From positions 1 through 9,056 of the forward strand of contig JASHSY010000083.1 in NCBI GenBank assembly GCA_030040825.1: DNA of 9,056 nt, read 5' to 3'. Each line of letters begins with the position of its first letter. Position 1 is the stretch's first letter. Positions 1 to 6,064 of the stretch are shown here, in pieces. This DNA is from Xanthobacteraceae bacterium. Its GTDB lineage: Bacteria; Pseudomonadota; Alphaproteobacteria; Rhizobiales; Xanthobacteraceae. Under the pieces are notes generated by a model that saw nothing but the letters and a program-made list of their open reading frames with translations, searched no databases and was not told where the DNA came from. Position numbers and translations under genes: made by a program.

Positions 1-185
1 CGCGGGCCGGCAAAATTGGGATGTGTTCCCGGCCCATGCGGTACCACCCGCACCGCCGGTCCGTGCGCCGGTGGTCCGTGTGCTCCAGGCGGCGGCTTAC
101 CTTGCGGATGATGTTCTTCCGCCATTGCCAAAGTTGGCAAAGCGAGCGACAGAATCGCTGCGAACGCGACGAGCTTGCGTACCAT
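1..185 (-). CDS. Secreted His/Pro/Gly-rich small protein, 5' part only (runs off left edge)
   Basis: Reading the minus strand from the ATG at 183-185 gives 61 codons with no stop before the window ends, so the C-terminus is missing. The start is well supported: GAGGAG at 191-196 lies 5 nt upstream. Residues 1-22 form a clear Sec signal peptide: basic MVRK, a hydrophobic core (LVAFAAILSLAL), then an A-M-A cleavage site before EEHH. The visible mature part is rich in His, Pro and Gly (HHPQGKPPPGAHGPPAHGP), suggesting a disordered, possibly metal-binding periplasmic segment. Many small exported proteins in Rhizobiales, including some RcnB-like ones, begin this way, but the diagnostic C-terminal part is outside the window and I assign no function. 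It follows murJ in the same direction with a 102-nt gap that holds a candidate promoter. Confidence 0.72.
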   Translation of the reverse strand, partial: MVRKLVAFAAILSLALPTLAMAEEHHPQGKPPPGAHGPPAHGPAVRVVPHGPGTHPNFAGP

Positions 186-233
186 TGATGCTCCTCGGGT
201 TGATTAGCCCACGCCACCCCTGAATCGACGGCG

Positions 234-261
234 AGCCTAGCAACTCATCGGCGCGATGCAA
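234..261 (-). promoter_or_regulatory. Candidate promoter for the left-edge secreted protein gene
   Basis: On the minus strand TTGCAT (256-261) and TAGGCT (234-239) are separated by 16 nt, a sigma70-like arrangement with three to four matches in each hexamer. It lies about 48 nt upstream of the ATG at 185 and downstream of the murJ stop, where a promoter would be expected. The match is imperfect and untested. Confidence 0.28.
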
Positions 262-287
262 CTATAGTGGCGAAAAAATCGAACAAT

Positions 288-1901
288 TCAGCCGTTTAAA
301 AGCTCATCGGGCCCGGCGGGGGGCGCCGACACGCCTTCAAATTCGCCCGCGGAGGCGCCGGGCGAATTTTGCGCGCGCGAGCGCATCACGAAAAGCCAGC
401 GGCGGCCGAACAGCGCCAGCACCAGGCAGCCATAAACCAGGAAACCGACCAACGCCAAAATCAGTAATTCCGACTCATTGCGGAACTTTGGCCAGGACGA
501 TGTCATTGCGGCGACGGCCGGAGCGGCGAATATCAGCACGATCGCCAGAACGACGCCGGCCGCAAGGAGCCGCAGCAGCGAAGACCTGAGCGCGGCATCG
601 GACGCGAAATGGCCGGCGCGAGCCGCCAGCAAGAGCACCAGGATGAAATTGATCCAGGCGCCAATCGACGTTGCGAGCGCCAGACCAACCTGGGCCAATG
701 CACCCATCAGCAACACCTTGCACACGATGTTGACCGCAGTGCCGATGAGCGCCGCTTTCATCGGCGTAAGGGTATCGCCGCGGGCGAGGAACGGCGCGGC
801 GATACTGCGGATCAGCACGAAGGGAACGAGCCCGACGGTGTAGGCCATCAGCGTCAACGCGGCCGCATGCGCATCGGCGGCAGTGAAGCGTCCACGCAAG
901 AACAGTCCGCGCATGATCACGTCCGGCACCACGAGGAAAGCGACGATGCACGGGATCGCCAGCAGCAACGCGAATTCGATGGCTCGGTTTTGTGCGGAGC
1001 GTGCGCCGGGATCATCCCCGGCCGCGATCTTGTGCGTCATTTCCGGCAACAGCACGGTCCCGACCGCAATGCCGATCACGCCAATCGGCAACTGATCGAT
1101 CCGGTCCGCGTAATACAGTGCGGAAATTGCGCCGGTCGCCAGGAGGCTTGCGATGATCGTATCGGCAAACAGGGCGAGTTGCGTTCCAGCCGAACCGATG
1201 GTTGCCGGTACGAGCGCCGTGAAGAAACGGCGCACGTCGGCATCGAGGCGAAGCGCACGCAGGGTGGTGAACGCGCCGGCGCGCAGCGTATCACCGCCGA
1301 CCAGCGCGGCTTGCAGGATGCCTGAAATCAGCACACCCCAAGCGGCAGCATAGCTGGCGCCGCCGAAGAAAGCCGCCGACGCCAGCGTCGCCATCATTGC
1401 GACATTGAGCAGGATCGGCGCCGCCGCCGCCGCCGCAAAGCGATGCATCGCATTGAGGATACCGCCCCACAGCGTGACCAGCGTGATGAGGAGAAGATAT
1501 GGAAATGTGATCCGTGTCAGGGTCACGGCCAACGCGAACTGCTGCGGATCGTGCGAGAAACCGGGCGCCAGCACTTCGATCACTCGTGGCGTAAATACCA
1601 GCGCAAGTGCCAACAGCGCCGCCTGCGTTGTAATCAATAACGTGAAGATGCGATCGCCGAACAGCTTTGCCGCCTGCGGCCCGCTTTGCGTGCGGATGCG
1701 TGCATAAGCTGGGATGAAAGCGGCGTTAAACGCGCCTTCGGCAAAAATCGCGCGGAAATGATTCGGCAAGCGAAACGCGATGAAGAACGCATCGGCGACC
1801 GGGCCCGCGCCAAGGATCGCCGCCAGCATAATGTCGCGCAAGAAACCGGTCGCGCGCGACAAAAGCGTATAGCCGCCGACCGTGAGAATCCGCTTGATCA
1901 T
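288..1901 (-). CDS. murJ: MurJ (MviN), lipid II flippase
   Basis: Polytopic inner-membrane protein of the MOP superfamily that flips lipid II to the periplasmic face for peptidoglycan synthesis. The 537-residue product has the family length. The N-terminal signature is intact: R16, R22, D37, R50 and E55 (in RLPNHFRAIFAEGAF) correspond, with a constant offset of two, to E. coli R18, R24, D39, R52 and E57. R267 in YYADRIDQLPIGV matches E. coli R270, so the central cation-lined cavity looks functional. Hydrophobic segments recur through the chain, consistent with about 14 helices, and a polar tail follows residue 510. An in-frame ATG at 1958 would add 19 Arg/Gly-rich residues. I chose the ATG at 1901 because the product then begins MIKRILTVGG as in homologues and AAGG at 1908-1911 lies 6 nt upstream. 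The 177-nt gap to the upstream aminotransferase gene contains a G-rich repeat, so murJ may be transcribed separately or by read-through. Confidence 0.97.
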   Translation of the reverse strand: MIKRILTVGGYTLLSRATGFLRDIMLAAILGAGPVADAFFIAFRLPNHFRAIFAEGAFNAAFIPAYARIRTQSGPQAAKLFGDRIFTLLITTQAALLALALVFTPRVIEVLAPGFSHDPQQFALAVTLTRITFPYLLLITLVTLWGGILNAMHRFAAAAAAPILLNVAMMATLASAAFFGGASYAAAWGVLISGILQAALVGGDTLRAGAFTTLRALRLDADVRRFFTALVPATIGSAGTQLALFADTIIASLLATGAISALYYADRIDQLPIGVIGIAVGTVLLPEMTHKIAAGDDPGARSAQNRAIEFALLLAIPCIVAFLVVPDVIMRGLFLRGRFTAADAHAAALTLMAYTVGLVPFVLIRSIAAPFLARGDTLTPMKAALIGTAVNIVCKVLLMGALAQVGLALATSIGAWINFILVLLLAARAGHFASDAALRSSLLRLLAAGVVLAIVLIFAAPAVAAMTSSWPKFRNESELLILALVGFLVYGCLVLALFGRRWLFVMRSRAQNSPGASAGEFEGVSAPPAGPDELLNG

Positions 1902-1959
1902 TGCCGACCTTGTTCCCCTTCCCCAACCGGGCCGCGCCTGTCGCGCGCCCGATCGCATG

Positions 1960-2068
1960 CTTGTGGGGAGGGGTTAGGGGTAGGGGTCATGAGTTTTTAC
2001 GCGGGCGGTGACGCGTCGGAGTTACCTGTGTACCCCCCTCCCTACCCTCCTCCACAAGGGGGAGGGTA
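1960..2068. repeat. G-rich imperfect inverted-repeat element between the aminotransferase gene and murJ
   Basis: A G-run arm at 1960-1986 (begins CTTGTGGGGAGGGG) is mirrored by a C-run arm at about 2032-2057 (ends CCTCCACAAG). The two form an imperfect inverted repeat of roughly 26 bp with a spacer of about 45 nt. Inside the right half, TACCCTCC (2043-2050) and GGAGGGTA (2061-2068) form a perfect 8-bp stem with a 10-nt loop. The composition (strand-biased GGGGAGGG, TTAGGGG, CTTGTGGGGAGG) resembles dispersed palindromic intergenic elements common in Bradyrhizobium-like genomes; that resemblance is from memory, not a search. The short stem starts 10 nt past the aminotransferase stop on the minus strand and could slow or end transcription, though no U-tract follows. 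Confidence 0.6.
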
Positions 2069-2078
2069 AAGAAGTGCG

Positions 2079-3233
2079 TCACGCCAGCACGCGGTGCACC
2101 GCGGCGATAATGTGGTCCTGCACCGGCGGCTCAAGGTAGGGGTGCATCGGCAGGCTGATCACCTCCCCCGACAGACGCTCGCTCACCGGCAGACCGCCAT
2201 CGGCAATCGGGAAGCGGCGATAGGCAGCCTGCCGGTTGAGCGGCTTGGCGTAATAGACCGCGGTTGGAATGCCCTCCCGCTTGAGCGCGGCGGCCAATCC
2301 GTCGCGCCGACCGGGCGCCAGCCGGATAGTGTACTGCGCCCAAACCGACGTCGCGTCATTGTCGACGCTGGGCACCGTGGCAACGTCGGCAAGCCCCGCC
2401 GCGTAGCGCTGCGCGACGGCGTTACGCGCTGCAATTTCTTTGGGAAAGATCTTGAGTTTCTCGAGCAATATCGCCGCCTGGACGGTATCGAGCCGGCCGG
2501 TGATGCCGATGTGCTGCGCATCGTATTTGTCGTTCAGGCTTTCGCCATGCACGCGCAAACTCCTGATGCGCGCGGCCAGGTCGTCATCGTCGGTGAAAAT
2601 CGCGCCACCATCGCCATAGCAGCCAAGCGGCTTGGCCGGAAAGAAGCTGGTCGCGGTCGCCGTGCCCAGTGTGCCGAGCTTGCGACCCCGATAGGTCGCG
2701 CCGAATGATTGGGCAGCGTCGTCAAGCACCTTGAGATCGTGTGCGGCCGCAATTGCGGCGATAGCGCCGTGATCGGCCGGCAGGCCGAAAAGATCGACGG
2801 GAATGACTGCTCGCGGCTTCAGGCCCGCGCGTTTGGCGGTCGCCACCGCGCGCTCGCAACTGGCCGGGTCGAGATTGAATGTATCGGGCAGTACGTCGGC
2901 GAACACCGGCGTCGCGCCGGCCAGCGCCACAACTTCCGCTGTGGCGCAGAACGTGAAGGCCGGACAGACGACCGCATCGCCAGATCCAATGCCCCAGGCC
3001 ATCAGCACCAAACGCAGTGCGTCGGTGCCGTTCGAGCAGCCGATGGCATGGCGCGCCCCGCAAAATGCCGCGAGCTCGGCCTCGAGCGCGTGCACTTCCG
3101 GCCCGTTGATGAACTGACAATGCGCCAATACCCGGCCAACCGCCTCATCGACCGCACGGCCAAGGTGACGGCGCTGAGCGGCGACGTCGATGAATGGAAT
3201 TGGCCGCTTGTCGAGGCGGGCCTGGGAATTCAT
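2079..3233 (-). CDS. DegT/DnrJ/EryC1/StrS aminotransferase, WbpE/GnnB type (UDP-3-keto sugar aminotransferase)
   Basis: PLP-dependent sugar-nucleotide aminotransferase, expected to convert a UDP-3-keto-GlcNAc-type sugar to its 3-amino form with glutamate as donor, in the cytosol. The 384-residue chain shows the fold-type-I signature in order: FIDVAAQ at 14-20, QFINGPEV at 40-47, the phosphate-binding GCSNGTDAL at 65-73, PAFTFCATAE at 91-100, the cofactor-ring aspartate in LDDAAQSFGA (D172, Q175), and the Schiff-base lysine K201 in SFFPAKPLGCYGDGGA. That last motif and IGITGRLDTVQAA (242-254) are the forms I know from WbpE/WlbC enzymes, which act at C3, rather than the C4 family members. I prefer the ATG at 3233; a TTG at 3245 would add four residues, and the Shine-Dalgarno is weak for both. 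The gene starts 28 nt after the oxidoreductase stop, so the two are almost surely co-transcribed. GnnB (lipid A diamino sugar) and WbpE (O-antigen uronate) cannot be separated by eye. Confidence 0.9.
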   Translation of the reverse strand: MNSQARLDKRPIPFIDVAAQRRHLGRAVDEAVGRVLAHCQFINGPEVHALEAELAAFCGARHAIGCSNGTDALRLVLMAWGIGSGDAVVCPAFTFCATAEVVALAGATPVFADVLPDTFNLDPASCERAVATAKRAGLKPRAVIPVDLFGLPADHGAIAAIAAAHDLKVLDDAAQSFGATYRGRKLGTLGTATATSFFPAKPLGCYGDGGAIFTDDDDLAARIRSLRVHGESLNDKYDAQHIGITGRLDTVQAAILLEKLKIFPKEIAARNAVAQRYAAGLADVATVPSVDNDATSVWAQYTIRLAPGRRDGLAAALKREGIPTAVYYAKPLNRQAAYRRFPIADGGLPVSERLSGEVISLPMHPYLEPPVQDHIIAAVHRVLA

Positions 3234-3261
3234 GGCTGAATCCAATTAGCGAAGGCGAAAG

Positions 3262-4260
3262 TCAGCCGACCGCGCGGCGCGGCCCCTTGCGCTGCGGTGT
3301 GCTGAGACGGCCGGCGCGCTCGTCAAGGCAACGGATCGCAACGTCGAGACTTGCGACGGCCTCCTCGCCGGTCACGGGCGGCGCCCGGCTGGTGCGGATC
3401 GCGTTGACGAAAGCGAGCAGTTCGGCGCGCAGCGGCTCGGTATAACCGACCGACAAATGCCGCATCGAATAGCTGCCGTCGGGCTGGAAGCCGAAACATT
3501 CGGTGACCTGCAAGGTCAACAAATCTCCAATCAGATATTTATCGCGAGTGGCGACGTGGATCGTGCGCGCCTTGAACGGCGTCAGCCAGTTGGTATTGAT
3601 GTGCGCCAACACGCCCGAAGCAGTGCGGAATTGAAGCAGCGCAATGTCTTCGCGCTCGGCAACGGCGCTCGATAATTGCGGTTGAATCTCCACGATTTCC
3701 GAATCGGTGAACCAGCGGATCAGGTCGATATCGTGCACGGCAAGATCGATCACGACGCCGACGTTGGACATCCGCGGCGGAAACGGGCCGACGCGGGTGA
3801 TGGCGATCGAAAGAATGTCCTGGTTCTTGATCGCACGCTTGATCGACTCAACGGCCGGGTTGAAGCGCTCGACGTGACCGACCATCAGCGTTGTGCCGGC
3901 GCGGCGGGCAGCGGCAACGATGGCGCGCCCTTCGTCGACCGTCGGCGCGATCGGTTTCTCGACCATCACGTGGATGCCGCGGGAAATACAGTCGAGAGCG
4001 ATGGCGTGGTGAAGATGGGTCGGCGCGGCAATGGTCACTGCATCGACCCCGCTGCGGATCAACCCGTCCGCATCGGCGAATTCGGCGCAGCCAAGCGTAC
4101 GGCCGACATGCTCTCTTTGCTTGCGGTCAGGATCGGCAACCCCGACGAGATTCACACCGGCCATATCGGCGAGAACCCGGGCGTGGTTGCTGCCCATCAC
4201 GCCGACACCGATAACGCCTATTTTCAATGGATTAACCTCGCCCAACCCAACTTCACCCAT
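3262..4260 (-). CDS. Gfo/Idh/MocA oxidoreductase, GnnA/WlbA type (UDP-GlcNAc-like 3-dehydrogenase)
   Basis: NAD(P)-dependent sugar dehydrogenase expected to oxidise C3 of a UDP-GlcNAc-type sugar and hand the 3-keto product to the adjacent aminotransferase. It has 332 residues. The N-terminal Rossmann domain carries KIGVIGVGVMGSNHARVL (13-30) with the glycine-rich loop and an acidic VADPD end of beta-2 (41-45). Family lysine K102 sits in VEKPIAPT. GHVERFNPAV is at 128-137, and RVGPFPPRMSNVGVVIDLAVHDIDL (156-180) contains the conserved D172 and H176 of the active site. The VGVVIDLAVHDIDL form looks closer to UDP-GlcNAc 3-dehydrogenases than to UDP-GlcNAcA-specific WlbA/WbpB, but this is recall. 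The start is uncertain: ATG at 4260 adds eleven residues (MGEVGLGEVNP) encoded in G-rich repeat-like DNA, while TTG at 4227 has GAGG 8 nt upstream and begins directly at KIGVIG. It is the first gene of a likely operon with the aminotransferase. Confidence 0.9.
   Translation of the reverse strand: MGEVGLGEVNPLKIGVIGVGVMGSNHARVLADMAGVNLVGVADPDRKQREHVGRTLGCAEFADADGLIRSGVDAVTIAAPTHLHHAIALDCISRGIHVMVEKPIAPTVDEGRAIVAAARRAGTTLMVGHVERFNPAVESIKRAIKNQDILSIAITRVGPFPPRMSNVGVVIDLAVHDIDLIRWFTDSEIVEIQPQLSSAVAEREDIALLQFRTASGVLAHINTNWLTPFKARTIHVATRDKYLIGDLLTLQVTECFGFQPDGSYSMRHLSVGYTEPLRAELLAFVNAIRTSRAPPVTGEEAVASLDVAIRCLDERAGRLSTPQRKGPRRAVG
4236..4239 (-). promoter_or_regulatory. Shine-Dalgarno favouring a TTG start at 4227 for the oxidoreductase
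   Basis: GAGG on the minus strand lies 8 nt before a TTG (4225-4227) that opens the conserved KIGVIG core. The upstream ATG at 4260 has GGGAG about 10 nt before it, but its extra eleven residues show no family similarity I recognise. This site makes the shorter protein (321 residues) a serious alternative. Confidence 0.4.
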
Positions 4261-4440
4261 GACCCCGGGGCTCCCTCAACTTCGCCGTCGCCCGCCCTCC
4301 CCTAGCATGGCCAAAGTCCACTGGCGACCCAAACCGAACGGAATCAAAACACGTTTTACTTCCAATTGTTTATGCCTGAATAAGACCCCCGTAATGCGGT
4401 CAGCGCTGGCACCGCGCGAGAGAAACGAAGGACCCGCATC
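4261..4440. promoter_or_regulatory. Divergent intergenic region between the oxidoreductase and hydrolase genes
   Basis: The 180 nt separate two divergently read genes and must hold promoters for both. The stretch 4341-4383 is clearly more A/T-rich than its surroundings. On the plus strand TTTACT (4355-4360) followed 17 nt later by GAATAA (4378-4383) is a weak sigma70-like pair for the hydrolase. On the minus strand TTGGGT followed 17 nt later by CATGCT is an equally weak pair for the oxidoreductase. The part next to the oxidoreductase (about 4261-4306) is G-rich on the minus strand and looks like the repeat material near murJ. For the hydrolase, GAAGGA at 4427-4432 lies 8 nt before the ATG. 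I see no ORF or RNA gene here. Confidence 0.35.
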
Positions 4441-5466
4441 ATGTGCTTATCGAAAATTGTGCCGCTGGTCATTCTACTCCTGGCCGGCGCTCTGGCTGCC
4501 GGCGCGCCCGACGTTGTGGCAGCCGAAGACGCAGCGGCCTACGGACCGGAACTGGAGGGGTTCGAATATCCTTGGCCGGTGTCTTACTTCGCCTTCACCT
4601 CTCAGGGCGAGTCGATGCGGATGGCCTATATGGACGTGAAGCCGACAGCGGCGCCGAACGGCAACACTATCGTTCTGTTCCACGGCAAGAATTTCTGCGC
4701 GGCAACCTGGGAAGGCTCCATCGCTACTTTACGCGAAGCGGGCTTTCGGGTGATCGCAGTCGATCAGATCGGATTCTGCAAATCGACCAAGCCCGCGCAT
4801 TATCAATTTACGTTCCAGCAACTCGCCGCAAACACGCATGCGCTGCTGGCTTCGCTCGACATTGGGCATGCAATCGTCATGGGCCACTCGATGGGCGGCA
4901 TGCTCGGTATGCGCTACGCAATGATGTACGCCGATACCGTGGACCGACTTGTGCTCGTCGACCCGATCGGGCTCGAAGACTGGAAAGAAAAGGGTGTACC
5001 GTGGCAGAGCGTCGACGCTTGGCATCAGGCGGAGCTCAAAACCACCGCCGACTCGATCCGAAATTACCAGCGCGCGACGTATTACGCGGGCACCTGGGAT
5101 GCAAAATATGAGCGCTGGGTGCAGATGCTGGCCGGTCTCTACCGCGGCCCGGGACGCGACATCGTTGCCTGGAACGCGGCGCTGGTCGACGACATGGTCC
5201 TGACGCAGCCGGTATTCTACGAGTTCGAGAAGATTTCGGTTCCAGTACTGCTGATAATCGGCGACAAAGACAATACGGCGGTCGGCAAAAACCTGGCACC
5301 GCCAGAAATCCGCGCGACGCTTGGAAATTATCCGCTGCTGGGAAAACAGGCCGTTGCGCGCATGCCGCGCGCGCAACTAATCGAATTTGCCGACCTTGGC
5401 CACGCGCCGCAGATTCAGGCGCCCGATGTCTTTCACCAAGCCCTGCTCGGAGCGTTGAAGAAATAA
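4441..5466 (+). CDS. Exported alpha/beta-fold hydrolase (serine hydrolase)
   Basis: A 341-residue alpha/beta hydrolase with a Sec signal peptide: residues 1-28 run MCLSKIV, a hydrophobic core (PLVILLLAGALAAG), then VVAA before EDAAAYG. It should act in the periplasm or outside the cell. The catalytic machinery is complete. The oxyanion HG is at 81-82 (VLFHGKNF); the nucleophile S150 is in GHSMGG, a perfect G-x-S-x-G elbow; the likely acid is D277 (LLIIGDKDN); and H321 is in FADLGHAPQ. The WKEKGVPW to RATYYAGTWD region (181-220) is probably the lid. The mature protein has exactly two cysteines, C86 (HGKNFC) and C113 (QIGFCKS), which could form a disulfide after export. The HGKNF...DQIGFCKS...GHSMGGM pattern belongs to a widespread proteobacterial family of unknown substrate; esterase or lactonase are only guesses. 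The start has a good Shine-Dalgarno (4427-4432). It is the only plus-strand gene, so it is its own transcription unit. Confidence 0.9.
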   Translation: MCLSKIVPLVILLLAGALAAGAPDVVAAEDAAAYGPELEGFEYPWPVSYFAFTSQGESMRMAYMDVKPTAAPNGNTIVLFHGKNFCAATWEGSIATLREAGFRVIAVDQIGFCKSTKPAHYQFTFQQLAANTHALLASLDIGHAIVMGHSMGGMLGMRYAMMYADTVDRLVLVDPIGLEDWKEKGVPWQSVDAWHQAELKTTADSIRNYQRATYYAGTWDAKYERWVQMLAGLYRGPGRDIVAWNAALVDDMVLTQPVFYEFEKISVPVLLIIGDKDNTAVGKNLAPPEIRATLGNYPLLGKQAVARMPRAQLIEFADLGHAPQIQAPDVFHQALLGALKK

Positions 5467-5517
5467 GGCGCCGCCACTCAGAGACGATTAAGCGCCCGCT
5501 CCGCCTTCCCTGCGGAA

Positions 5518-5892
5518 TTACCCGCGCACCTTTCGGAAGGCGTTCTTCTTAGCCACTTTGTCGCCGGTGAACTCCAGGAGATCGCAACCGGCGACGCGCA
5601 CACGTTGGCCGCTTGCATCGGTGGCGACGAAATCCCACTCGAACGTTCCGATGTTGCCCGCCACGTGGACCTTCAGATTCTCGAACTGACCGTCTGGAAA
5701 ACGGTCAAAGAAAGCCTGCACGCCGCGACGAACCTCAGCCCGGCCGCGGTACGTCTTGCCGAGCGGGTCGGGCCCGACCGACGCATGATAGACGCCATCG
5801 TCGGCAAAGAAACTAGCGACAAGATCGGCGTTGTGGCTGTTCCACGCGGCGCCGAATTCGGCCGCCCGCTCGCGGGTCATTTGTGCACCCAT
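5518..5892 (-). CDS. SnoaL-like / NTF2-fold small protein
   Basis: A 124-residue protein with the cone-shaped NTF2/SnoaL layout: an N-terminal helix (RERAAEFGAAWNSHNADLVASFFADDGVYH, residues 7-36), a helix around GRAEVRRGVQAFFDRFPD (50-67), then paired beta strands (FENLKVHVAG, FEWDFVATD, RVRVAGCDLLEFTGDKVAKKNAF). The W17...D23...F28...DG...Y35 spacing is typical of nuclear transport factor 2 family proteins annotated as SnoaL-like. These may be isomerases, cyclases, dehydratases or ligand-binding proteins; nothing here picks one. There is no signal peptide, so it is cytosolic. The start ATG has GGAGG at 5899-5903 with a 6-nt spacer. It faces the hydrolase convergently with 51 nt between their stop codons, and it lies 172 nt downstream of manC in the same direction, with a possible hairpin between, so it is probably expressed on its own. 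Confidence 0.82.
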   Translation of the reverse strand: MGAQMTRERAAEFGAAWNSHNADLVASFFADDGVYHASVGPDPLGKTYRGRAEVRRGVQAFFDRFPDGQFENLKVHVAGNIGTFEWDFVATDASGQRVRVAGCDLLEFTGDKVAKKNAFRKVRG

Positions 5893-5931
5893 GCATCGCC
5901 TCCCCGGTTTCTCTTCTGCAGGTGTTTAAAC

Positions 5932-5951
5932 CGCCGAGGCCGTTTTCGGCG
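5932..5951 (-). terminator. Possible hairpin downstream of manC
   Basis: CGCCGA (5932-5937) and TCGGCG (5946-5951) form a perfect 6-bp GC-rich stem with an 8-nt loop, followed on the minus strand by GGTTTAAAC. It lies 114 nt past the manC stop and 40 nt before the SnoaL-like start. The short stem and poor U-tract make it at best a weak intrinsic terminator. Confidence 0.22.
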
Positions 5952-6064
5952 AGACCGAATAGCCGGCGATCATAGCTTCACCGCTTCGACCAACGAAATT
6001 GCCTGTGTACGGAGCAAGCCGGGCCGGTCGGTCAATGCCCCCAGTCCGGCAGGCTGATCGGCGA

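Noticed and set aside
23..223. A 66-codon plus-strand frame at the left edge
   Set aside because: It lies opposite the signal-peptide gene, which has the better Shine-Dalgarno and recognisable export signal; the plus-strand product has no such features.
609..1325. A 238-codon plus-strand open frame inside murJ
   Set aside because: It is antisense to conserved MurJ sequence, its product is low-complexity and Arg/Gln/Glu-rich, and no ribosome binding site or domain supports it.
1421..1437. Short run of GCC triplets in murJ as a microsatellite for phase variation
   Set aside because: It encodes an in-frame alanine run (residues 156-161); triplet changes would not shift the frame, and alanine codons are common in GC-rich genes.
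1902..1958. N-terminal extension of MurJ from the ATG at 1958
   Set aside because: The extra 19 residues are Arg/Gly-rich and unlike the family, and the ATG at 1901 has the expected N-terminus and a well-placed AAGG.
5500..5516. TCCGC/GCGGA hairpin between the convergent hydrolase and SnoaL-like genes as a bidirectional terminator
   Set aside because: The stem is only 5 bp with no U-tract on either strand, which is within chance expectation at this GC content.
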